Notes under the pieces: generated by a model
Database searches by the model: none
What the model was told of the DNA's origin: nothing
What the model saw: the letters and a program-made list of their open reading frames with translations, nothing else
Shown here: positions 1 through 5,087 of the stretch, one piece after another
How the letters are laid out: the number at the start of each line of letters is the position of its first letter
Position numbering within the stretch: position 1 is the first letter of the stretch
Assembly (NCBI GenBank): GCA_900552095.1
Contig: URYM01000044.1
Span: forward strand, 1 to 10,206
Origin: an uncultured Blautia sp.
GTDB taxonomy: Bacteria; Bacillota; Clostridia; Lachnospirales; Lachnospiraceae
Reading direction: 5' to 3'
DNA: 10,206 nucleotides
Program-made: the position numbers and the translations under genes

Positions 1-2
1 GA

Positions 3-1085
3 GTGGAGATACCAAAGCCTGATGGCGGTGTCAGAAACCTGGGAGTACCAACAGTGACAGACAGATTTGTACAACAAGCCATTGCACAGGTATTAACGCC
101 AATCTATGAGGAACAGTTCCATGACCACAGTTATGGATTCAGACCGAACAGATGTGCACAACAAGCAATTCTAACAGCACTTGAAATGATGAATGACGGT
201 AATGAGTGGATTGTAGACATCGACTTGGAAAAGTTCTTTGACACAGTAAATCATGATAAGCTCATGACTATCATAGGCAGAACTATTAAAGATGGAGATG
301 TTATCTCTATCGTAAGAAAGTACCTTGTCAGTGGAATCATGATTGATGATGAATATGAGGACTCTATCGTGGGAACACCCCAGGGAGGAAATCTCTCGCC
401 GTTACTGGCAAACATCATGCTGAATGAACTCGATAAAGAAATGGAAAAGCGTGGGCTTAACTTTGTAAGATACGCGGACGACTGCATCATTATGGTCGGA
501 AGTGAAATGTCTGCCAACAGAGTCATGAGAAATATTTCACGATTCATTGAGGAGAAACTGGGGCTTAAGGTCAACATGACCAAGAGTAAGGTAGACAGAC
601 CACAAGGACTTAAATACCTTGGATTTGGATTCTACTTTGATACAAGAGCACATCAATACAAGGCGAAACCGCATGCAAAATCAGTAGCGAAATTTAAGAA
701 GAGAATGAAAGAGCTCACGTGCCGTAGCTGGGGCGTTAGCAACAGTTATAAAGTGATGAAACTCAATCAGCTTATCAGAGGGTGGATTAACTATTTCAAG
801 ATAGGTAGTATGAAAACACTTTGTAAAGAGATGGACGCAAGAATTCGTTGCAGACTGCGCATGTGCATTTGGAAACAATGGAAAACTCCGCAGAACCGCA
901 TAAATAACTTGATAAAACTCGGAGTAGATAAGGATACAGCAAGGATTACAGCCTATACGGGTAATCGAATAGCATATGTTTGTCAGCGAAGAGTTATGAA
1001 TTTTGCAATAAATAAAGAAAGACTAACCCGTTTTGGATTAGTTTCTATGTTAGATTACTATACTGAAAGGTGTGTTACTTGTTAA
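3..1085 (+). CDS. ltrA: Group II intron reverse transcriptase/maturase (5'-truncated by window edge)
   Basis: Intron-encoded protein that binds its intron RNA, helps it splice, and copies it into DNA at new sites. The reading frame is open at the left edge; the first GTG is an internal valine, so the N-terminal RT0/RT1 part is missing. Visible blocks, numbered from base 3: PKPDGGVRNLGVP near the start, the motif A region DIDLEKFFD at about 72-80, PQGG at about 126-129, and the catalytic YADD at 157-160. The thumb/maturase domain X follows (GWINYFKIG at about 260), continuing through a GIIM-type C-terminus rich in K/R. The protein stops soon after domain X, without the Cys pairs and HNH residues of an endonuclease domain, so it is an En-minus type. 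The visible part carries no frameshift or stop, so the protein is probably functional. A retron or DGR reverse transcriptase is excluded by the intron RNA domains directly downstream. Confidence 0.95.
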   Translation: MEIPKPDGGVRNLGVPTVTDRFVQQAIAQVLTPIYEEQFHDHSYGFRPNRCAQQAILTALEMMNDGNEWIVDIDLEKFFDTVNHDKLMTIIGRTIKDGDVISIVRKYLVSGIMIDDEYEDSIVGTPQGGNLSPLLANIMLNELDKEMEKRGLNFVRYADDCIIMVGSEMSANRVMRNISRFIEEKLGLKVNMTKSKVDRPQGLKYLGFGFYFDTRAHQYKAKPHAKSVAKFKKRMKELTCRSWGVSNSYKVMKLNQLIRGWINYFKIGSMKTLCKEMDARIRCRLRMCIWKQWKTPQNRINNLIKLGVDKDTARITAYTGNRIAYVCQRRVMNFAINKERLTRFGLVSMLDYYTERCVTC

Positions 1086-1093
1086 ATTGATTG

Positions 1094-1173
1094 AACCGCC
1101 GTGTACCGAACGGTACGCACGGTGGTGTGAGAGGTCGGAATTTCTCATTTAGGAGAAATTCCTCCTACTCGAT
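1094..1173 (+). ncRNA. Group II intron domains V and VI with branch-point adenosine
   Basis: Domain V (1094-1127) folds as a 9-bp stem (1095-1103 with 1118-1126), a two-base CG bulge at 1116-1117, a 4-bp upper stem (1104-1107 with 1112-1115) and a GAAC tetraloop. The G1098.T1123 wobble lies in a CGC run (1097-1099) that fits the catalytic triad. Domain VI has an upper stem of 10 perfect pairs (1137-1146 with 1153-1162). Its basal helix pairs AGG (1132-1134) with CCT (1164-1166) and GAG (1129-1131) with CTC (1168-1170), leaving A1167 bulged as the lariat branch point. This is direct pairing evidence, drawn by eye rather than computed. Confidence 0.9.
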
Positions 1174-1193
1174 TATCTTGAGAGTAGAATGTG

Positions 1194-1202
1194 AAAGGGG
1201 AG
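1194..1202 (+). promoter_or_regulatory. Ribosome binding site fixing the EIIBA start
   Basis: AAAGGGGAG lies 6 bases upstream of ATG 1209. The alternative GTG at 1191 would have only intron and splice-junction sequence in front of it. This site lies in the 3' exon, 21 bases after the predicted splice site, so it survives splicing. Confidence 0.65.
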
Positions 1203-1208
1203 AGCGCG

Positions 1209-2018
1209 ATGATAAGAAAAGAAACTTACAGAGAAATGGCAGAAAAGATCCTGGCCCTTACGGGCGGCGCAGAGAACATAAAAAGTCTGGGTCACTGTTC
1301 CCTGCGGCTGCGCCTTTCCCTGAAGGAGGCCAGGCTTGCCCGGATAGAAGAGCTGGAACAGCTGAACAAAGTAAAGAAGGTGTTCTGGGCGGAGAATCAG
1401 CTGCAGCTGGCGCTGGGGTTCGGACTGGTGACCAGAGTTTACGACGCCCTTTTTGAGAAAGTCCGGCAGGGGGCAGAGGGCGGGAAGAGAAGTGATGAGG
1501 AGAGAAGGAAGGAGAGTCCAGAGGAACGGACCGTTCTTTTTTCTCCTGTAAATGGGGAAGTGAGGGATATTTCCGCCTCTTCCTCCCCCTCCTTTGCCAG
1601 CGGGACGCTGGGGCCGGGGGCTGTATTCTTTCCGGAGGACGGCCTTGTGACCGCCCCCTGTGACGGAGAGATCAGTTTTGTCTTTCCCAGCAGCCATGCG
1701 CTGGGGATGAGACCTGACGGCGGCCCGGCAATCCTGATCCACTGCGGTGTAGATACGGTGAAATTAAACGGGGAAGGATTCATCGGAAATGTGAGAAACC
1801 GGCAAAGGGTGAAGAAGGGAGATCTTCTGCTCTCCTTTGACCGGGAACTGATTGAAAAGAGAGGATTTTCTGCGGAGATTCTGCTGGTATGTCCGGAACT
1901 GGATCCGGGGCTTTCGTTTTGTCTTGGCCGGTCCGGAAAGGTCAGCCGGGGGGAAGAGACCGCCCTCATTGTTCCGTCAGGGAAAGGGACAGATATTCTT
2001 CCAGAGTCAGACGCATAA
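1209..2018 (+). CDS. PTS EIIB-EIIA fusion protein, glucose/sucrose/beta-glucoside type, lacking EIIC
   Basis: Soluble phosphotransfer protein of the sugar phosphotransferase system: EIIA takes phosphate from HPr and passes it to EIIB. The ATG at 1209 is chosen over the upstream GTG (1191) because AAAGGGGAG (1194-1202) sits 6 bases before it, giving 269 aa. Residues 10-82 match the EIIB fold (ILALTGGAENI, then GHCSLRLR with phosphorylatable Cys30). Residues 86-108 are a charged linker. Residues 110-235 match EIIA-Glc (crr-like): VNGEV, FPSSHALGM with His163, and ILIHCGVDTVKLNGEGF with His178. The 15-residue His-His spacing equals that of E. coli His75/His90. No transmembrane EIIC lies between or after the domains, and none is in the window. 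It may serve a separate EIIC, act as a phosphocarrier or regulator, or be a remnant of an EIIBCA protein that lost EIIC. The sugar is unknown. Its 3' end overlaps the convergent carboxypeptidase gene by 53 bp. Confidence 0.85.
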   Translation: MIRKETYREMAEKILALTGGAENIKSLGHCSLRLRLSLKEARLARIEELEQLNKVKKVFWAENQLQLALGFGLVTRVYDALFEKVRQGAEGGKRSDEERRKESPEERTVLFSPVNGEVRDISASSSPSFASGTLGPGAVFFPEDGLVTAPCDGEISFVFPSSHALGMRPDGGPAILIHCGVDTVKLNGEGFIGNVRNRQRVKKGDLLLSFDRELIEKRGFSAEILLVCPELDPGLSFCLGRSGKVSRGEETALIVPSGKGTDILPESDA

Positions 2019-2529
2019 AGGAGAGGCAGAGAGCCAGGGAGCGGCCTACGTAGCGCAGATGCCAGGGTTCCCAGGCGTATCCGGTGACTTTTTCTTTTCC
2101 CTTGGGATAGCGGAGGATGAAGCCGTAGAAAGGGGCATGTTTTTCCAGAAAAATGCCTTCCGGCGTGGAGGAGAATTTTTCCTCCAGTTCAAAATCTGCC
2201 GCCGGGCAGGAGACGTCCAGAGCCAGGCCGGTCTGGTGTTCGCTGCAGCCCGGGGGAGCGAGATAGAGATCCGCCGGATTTCCTTTTTTCAGGTAGAGGC
2301 TGCTCTGGCGCTCATAGGAGCGGTAGCCCGATATCCCGTAGAGGGAGAGTCCCTCCATACGGCAGCGGTCAAAGAGCTCTTTTCCCGCCAGAGCCGCCGG
2401 ACGGCAGAGAAGCCTTTTGGGGTCTCCCGATCCGGCCAGAAAAGGAAAGTCCGCCTCCTGAAGCTCAGGGGGAATATAGTCCGGGCCCAGCGGATGTTCC
2501 CGGTTTACAAGAATCATAATATTGCACAT
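1966..2529 (-). CDS. M15-family D-alanyl-D-alanine carboxypeptidase (VanY/LdcB-like), no signal peptide seen
   Basis: Zinc peptidase of the VanY/DacB clan, expected to remove the terminal D-Ala (or act as an L,D-carboxypeptidase) on peptidoglycan stem peptides. The start at 2529 is preceded by AGGAGGG with a 6-base spacer, giving 187 aa. Motifs: GYRSYERQ with Arg70, SEHQTGLALD with zinc ligands His98 and Asp105, and EPWHLRYVG with catalytic Glu154 and ligand His157; the spacing matches VanX/VanY. The protein begins MCNIMILVNREHPL, which is where the mature domain normally starts, so no signal peptide or membrane anchor precedes it. Export by another route, a cytoplasmic role or loss of the N-terminus are all possible. 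The gene follows pncB on the same strand; a hairpin lies between them and buries its ribosome binding site. Exact substrate specificity cannot be read from the sequence. Confidence 0.87.
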   Translation of the reverse strand: MCNIMILVNREHPLGPDYIPPELQEADFPFLAGSGDPKRLLCRPAALAGKELFDRCRMEGLSLYGISGYRSYERQSSLYLKKGNPADLYLAPPGCSEHQTGLALDVSCPAADFELEEKFSSTPEGIFLEKHAPFYGFILRYPKGKEKVTGYAWEPWHLRYVGRSLALCLSFMRLTLEEYLSLSLTEQ

Positions 2530-2532
2530 AAA

Positions 2533-2575
2533 AAGCCCTCCTGTTCTCTTTATGTATATGAGAACAGAAGGGCTT
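2533..2575 (-). terminator. Intrinsic terminator after pncB whose 3' arm holds the next gene's ribosome binding site
   Basis: Near-perfect 16-bp inverted repeat (2533-2548 and 2560-2575, one T.G wobble) with an 11-base loop. Read on the minus strand it starts 4 bases after the pncB stop, and its 3' arm ends in the first Ts of a five-T run (complement of 2530-2534), the layout of a Rho-independent terminator. The 3' arm contains AGGAGGG, the ribosome binding site of the carboxypeptidase starting at 2529. In read-through transcripts the hairpin would therefore also block translation of that gene. On the plus strand it is followed by TTAAAAT, so it is a poor terminator in that direction. Confidence 0.8.
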
Positions 2576-2579
2576 AAAA

Positions 2580-4040
2580 TTACAGAGACTGCATGCTCAT
2601 ATCTTCCAGCAGTTTGGATTTCATCGCGTAGAGCCTGTCTGACAGATCTACGTATACCTCGTGGGGGTTGACGAGACGTTTGGTCTCTTCCCAGAGCGTG
2701 TCCTTTTCTTTTGCACAGACCGCCTGCAGTTCCATCACCGAGGGGGAAGTGTAGACGCACTGGCCTTTCTGGAAGATGGGAACCAGAAGCTGGCGCAGCG
2801 TATAAGTTCCTCCCAGGATCTTTGTCTTCTTCCAGGTCTCCAGGGGATCGAAGATGATCATATCTTTGGATTCGTCAAAAGTTTCGTCTGCCAGACAGAT
2901 CAGATCGGCCCGGATCTTTCCGCTCTTCTTATCGTAGATCCGGTATACCTGCTTGTTGCCCGGATTGGTCACCTTTTCGCTGTTCTCGGACAGCTTGATC
3001 TTCGGGGTGAATTCTGCGTCCTCCCGGCTCTTTACAGCAGCCAGCTTATAGACGCCGCCGAAGGCGGGGCAGTCTTTGGAGGTGATCAGGTTTGTGCCCA
3101 CGCCCCAGGAGTTGATCCTGGCGCCTTGGGCTTTCAGGCTGTCGATCAGATATTCGTCCAGATCGCTGGAGGCGGAGATGATAGCGTCTCCGAAGCCCTC
3201 TGCTTCCAGCATTTTGTAGGCTTCTTTTGACAGGTAGGCCAGATCGCCGGAGTCAATGCGGATTCCGTAGCCCTTCATTTCCAGTCCTGCTTCCCGCATC
3301 TCTTTGAATACGCGGATCGCGTTGGGAACGCCGGATTTTAACACATCGTAAGTGTCCACCAGAAGGATGCAGGCCTGGGGGTACAGATCGGCGTAGGTTT
3401 TAAATGCAGTATATTCATCCGGGAAACTCATGATCCAGCTGTGGGCATGGGTTCCCTTCACCGGGACGTCAAACATCTGACCGGTCAGCACGTTGGAAGT
3501 TCCCACGCATCCGGCGATCACTGCGGCTCTGGCGCCGTAGAGTCCGGCATCCGGCCCCTGAGCGCGGCGCAGGCCGAATTCCATAATGCCGTCTCCCTTG
3601 GCTGCGTAGACAACCCGGGAAGCTTTGGTGGCGATCAGGCTCTGATGGTTGATGATATTCAGGATGGCTGTCTCCACCAGTTGGGCTTCCATCATGGGGG
3701 CGATCACTTTTAAGAGGGGCTCCCGGGGGAAGACCACGGTTCCTTCCGGAATCGCATAGATATCTCCGGAAAAATGAAATCCGCGCAGGTAATCCAGGAA
3801 GTCTTCTTCAAAGATGCCGAGACTTCTCAGATAATCGATGTCGTCCGAGGTAAAATGCAGGTTGCGGATGTATTCAATAACCTGTTCCAGTCCGGCTGCG
3901 ACAGCGTAGCCGCCGTCACAGGGGTTGTGGCGGTAAAAGGCGTCAAAGACAACGATCTGATCCGTAGGGTTCTTAAAATAACCCTGCATCATAGTTAATT
4001 CATAAAGATCGGTCAGCAGCGTCAAATTCATAGCTCTCAT
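2580..4040 (-). CDS. pncB: Nicotinate phosphoribosyltransferase
   Basis: Cytosolic NAD salvage enzyme joining nicotinate and PRPP (with ATP hydrolysis) to give nicotinate mononucleotide. The start at 4040 is chosen because AAGGAG sits 7 bases upstream; the frame is open further upstream, but only through AT-rich promoter DNA. This gives 486 aa, the usual length for the family. Visible signatures: N-terminal LLTDLYELTMMQGYF, FDAFYRHNP, the GTHAHSW motif (His198/His200, one of which corresponds to the phosphorylated active-site His), the phosphate-binding region GIRIDSGDLAYLS, SSDLDEY, and WGVGTNLITS. No truncation or frameshift is seen. It is transcribed alone from the promoter at 4077-4105 and ends in a hairpin terminator. 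The dyad over that promoter suggests repression by a NAD- or niacin-responsive regulator (inference only). Nicotinamide phosphoribosyltransferase (NadV) is less likely, given the match to PncB motifs throughout. Confidence 0.95.
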   Translation of the reverse strand: MRAMNLTLLTDLYELTMMQGYFKNPTDQIVVFDAFYRHNPCDGGYAVAAGLEQVIEYIRNLHFTSDDIDYLRSLGIFEEDFLDYLRGFHFSGDIYAIPEGTVVFPREPLLKVIAPMMEAQLVETAILNIINHQSLIATKASRVVYAAKGDGIMEFGLRRAQGPDAGLYGARAAVIAGCVGTSNVLTGQMFDVPVKGTHAHSWIMSFPDEYTAFKTYADLYPQACILLVDTYDVLKSGVPNAIRVFKEMREAGLEMKGYGIRIDSGDLAYLSKEAYKMLEAEGFGDAIISASSDLDEYLIDSLKAQGARINSWGVGTNLITSKDCPAFGGVYKLAAVKSREDAEFTPKIKLSENSEKVTNPGNKQVYRIYDKKSGKIRADLICLADETFDESKDMIIFDPLETWKKTKILGGTYTLRQLLVPIFQKGQCVYTSPSVMELQAVCAKEKDTLWEETKRLVNPHEVYVDLSDRLYAMKSKLLEDMSMQSL

Positions 4041-4062
4041 AGCTTTTCTCCTTTGCCCTTTC

Positions 4063-4084
4063 GGTATAATAATCTGATTATACC
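4063..4084. promoter_or_regulatory. 22-bp dyad overlapping the pncB -10 and start site: candidate operator
   Basis: GGTATAAT (4063-4070) and its exact reverse complement ATTATACC (4077-4084) flank a 6-base centre. The element covers the -10 box and the predicted transcription start of pncB, a classical position for a repressor dimer. It could instead form a small hairpin at the 5' end of the mRNA, or partly reflect a second TATAAT on the plus strand. The cognate regulator is not in the window, and I cannot confirm that it matches a known NAD-metabolism motif. Confidence 0.5.
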
Positions 4085-4105
4085 ATAAGGTGCGGGGCAC
4101 GTCCA
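4077..4105 (-). promoter_or_regulatory. pncB promoter
   Basis: On the minus strand, TGGACG (4105-4100, 4 of 6 matches to the -35 consensus) is separated by 17 bases from a perfect TATAAT (4082-4077). Transcription would start near 4070, leaving a 5' leader of about 30 bases before the pncB ATG. Confidence 0.7.
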
Positions 4106-4131
4106 AAAAAAATCGAAAAAAATTTAAAAAA
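4105..4131 (+). promoter_or_regulatory. Helically phased A-tracts, candidate UP element of the tRNA promoter
   Basis: Three A-runs of 8 (4105-4112), 7 (4116-4122) and 6 (4126-4131) have centres 10.5 and 9.5 bases apart, in phase with the DNA helix, which is expected to bend the DNA. They lie roughly 40-66 bases upstream of the predicted tRNA-Gln transcription start, where the RNA polymerase alpha subunit contacts UP elements. The tracts also border the -35 of the divergent pncB promoter. Confidence 0.55.
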
Positions 4132-4135
4132 GTAC

Positions 4136-4164
4136 TTGCTTTTTTTTTCTCCATCCCTTATAAT
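4136..4164 (+). promoter_or_regulatory. tRNA-Gln promoter
   Basis: TTGCTT (4136-4141) and a perfect TATAAT (4159-4164) are separated by 17 bases, with an AT-rich upstream region. The predicted start near 4171 is 13 bases before the mature tRNA. A run of nine Ts (4140-4148) begins at the end of the -35 box and runs into the spacer. Confidence 0.75.
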
Positions 4165-4183
4165 ACATTTTGTCGCGAAACGA

Positions 4184-4255
4184 TGGGCTATCGCCAAACG
4201 GTAAGGCAACGGACTCTGACTCCGTCATGTGAAGGTTCGAATCCTTCTAGCCCAG
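4184..4255 (+). tRNA. tRNA-Gln, anticodon CTG
   Basis: A 72-base cloverleaf. The acceptor stem pairs TGGGCTA (4184-4190) with TAGCCCA (4248-4254), followed by discriminator G4255. The anticodon stem pairs ACGGA (4209-4213) with TCCGT (4221-4225) around loop CTCTGAC, giving anticodon CTG at 4216-4218, which reads CAG. The T arm pairs GAAGG (4231-4235) with CCTTC (4243-4247) around TTCGAAT. The CCA end is not encoded and must be added by nucleotidyltransferase. The sequence closely resembles Firmicute tRNA-Gln. It stands alone, with its own promoter and terminator. Confidence 0.96.
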
Positions 4256-4262
4256 TTGTCAG

Positions 4263-4293
4263 GAGCCTCAGGTGATAAACCTGAGGCTCTTTT
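4263..4293 (+). terminator. Rho-independent terminator of tRNA-Gln
   Basis: A perfect 11-bp stem (4263-4273 with 4279-4289) with loop GATAA is followed by TTTT, 7 bases after the tRNA end. It isolates the tRNA transcript from the thioesterase gene. Confidence 0.9.
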
Positions 4294-4295
4294 GG

Positions 4296-4317
4296 TTCGC
4301 AGAAAAGTTTCTGCGGA
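4296..4317 (+). other. Short hairpin between the tRNA terminator and the thioesterase
   Basis: Stem CGCAGAA (4298-4304) with TTCTGCG (4309-4315) and loop AAGT; it extends by one wobble and one further pair. It is followed by a weak T-rich stretch. It could be a backup terminator for the tRNA or a leader hairpin of the following gene. No good promoter for that gene is visible between here and 4366. Confidence 0.35.
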
Positions 4318-4365
4318 ATTCTTTCTATATACAAAGTGGAAAATGGCTGTGCCAGGGAGGCAAAA

Positions 4366-5070
4366 ATGAAGTATGAATTTAAGAGCCGGGTCCGCTACAG
4401 TGAGATCGGTGAGGACAGGAAACTGACGTTGGACGGGATTTTAAACTATTTTCAGGACTGTACTACGTTTCATTCGGAGGAAGTGGGACTGGGAATGGAA
4501 AGACTGGAGGAGAAGAGACGTGTGTGGATGCTGTCCGCATGGCAGATTTGTGCAGAGCGCTATCCTGTGCTGGGAGAGCAACTGACCGTTCAGACCTGGC
4601 CCTATGATTTTAAGGGATTTTACGGAATGCGGAACTTTGCTCTGAGGAATGAGGCGGGAGAACTTCTGGCCTGGGCCAATTCCCTTTGGGTTTATGTGAA
4701 TCTGGATACGGGGCGTCCGGCCCGTGTGGATGCGGAGGAGTTATCCGGATACGTTCTGGAGCCCAGACTTGATATGAAATACGAGGACAGAAAGGTTGCG
4801 GTTCCCGCCGGGGGCAGGCAGATGGAGAGTTTTGAGGTGAAGAAGCATCATCTGGACACCAACCACCATGTGAACAACGGGCAGTATATCCGCATGGCGG
4901 AGGAATATCTGCCGGGAGACTTCAGGGTGCGGCAGATGAGAGCGGAATATAAGAATCAGGCGCGGCTGGGGGACAGGATCTGTCCTTTTGTGTGCCGGGA
5001 AGATGGAAAATATGTGGTTACACTCTCAGATACGGAAGGAAAGCCTTACTGTATCGCAGAATTTAAGTAG
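4366..5070 (+). CDS. Acyl-ACP thioesterase (FatA/FatB-like double hotdog fold)
   Basis: Hydrolyses acyl-acyl carrier protein to release free fatty acid in the cytosol, ending or diverting fatty acid synthesis. The ATG at 4366 has GGGAGG (4355-4360) 5 bases upstream, giving 234 aa, typical of bacterial acyl-ACP thioesterases and shorter than plant FatA/B because there is no transit peptide. The N-terminal hotdog has VRYSEIGEDRKLTLDGILNYFQD and then WMLSAWQI. The C-terminal hotdog carries HHLDTNHHVNNGQYI, with Asp164, Asn166 and His168 matching the catalytic DxNxHVNN signature of plant FatA/FatB. Chain-length preference cannot be read. The stop is 17 bases from the next gene, so it is probably co-transcribed with the cvfB-like gene; the functional link, if any, is unclear. 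No fatty acid synthesis genes lie nearby. Confidence 0.92.
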   Translation: MKYEFKSRVRYSEIGEDRKLTLDGILNYFQDCTTFHSEEVGLGMERLEEKRRVWMLSAWQICAERYPVLGEQLTVQTWPYDFKGFYGMRNFALRNEAGELLAWANSLWVYVNLDTGRPARVDAEELSGYVLEPRLDMKYEDRKVAVPAGGRQMESFEVKKHHLDTNHHVNNGQYIRMAEEYLPGDFRVRQMRAEYKNQARLGDRICPFVCREDGKYVVTLSDTEGKPYCIAEFK

Positions 5071-5087
5071 GACAGGGGAAAAGGAAG

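Larger units (their letters stand above)
1..1173 (+). mobile_element. Group II intron, 3' portion (5' end outside window)
   Basis: This is a retroelement consisting of a catalytic RNA with an internal maturase ORF. Seen directly: a reverse transcriptase/maturase ORF (to 1085) followed within 10 bases by a canonical domain V, then a domain VI with a bulged adenosine. The 3' splice site is placed after T1173, because the branch A1167 is followed by six bases, the same geometry as the Lactococcus Ll.LtrB intron. Domains I-III and the 5' GUGYG boundary lie left of the window. The maturase has no C-terminal HNH endonuclease, so mobility by retrohoming into replication forks is more likely than target cleavage (inference from the family). 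The later part of the ORF is visibly more AT-rich than the genes to its right, consistent with horizontal acquisition. I did not assign a structural class. Confidence 0.93.

Noticed and set aside
1..1085. Retron, DGR or defence-associated reverse transcriptase
   Set aside because: The maturase domain X and the directly following group II domains V and VI identify an intron maturase.
1173..1969. Minus-strand open frames (1173-1742 and 1439-1969) over the PTS gene
   Set aside because: Both are shadows of the EIIB-EIIA gene, which carries conserved phosphorylation sites on the plus strand.
1852..2577. Plus-strand open frame of 241 codons over the carboxypeptidase
   Set aside because: The opposite strand encodes a protein with a full M15 zinc site and a strong ribosome binding site; this frame shows no recognisable motif.
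2553..2581. Minus-strand TATACA in the hairpin loop as a promoter for the carboxypeptidase
   Set aside because: No -35-like hexamer occurs at 16-18 bases upstream, and the loop position is explained by the terminator.
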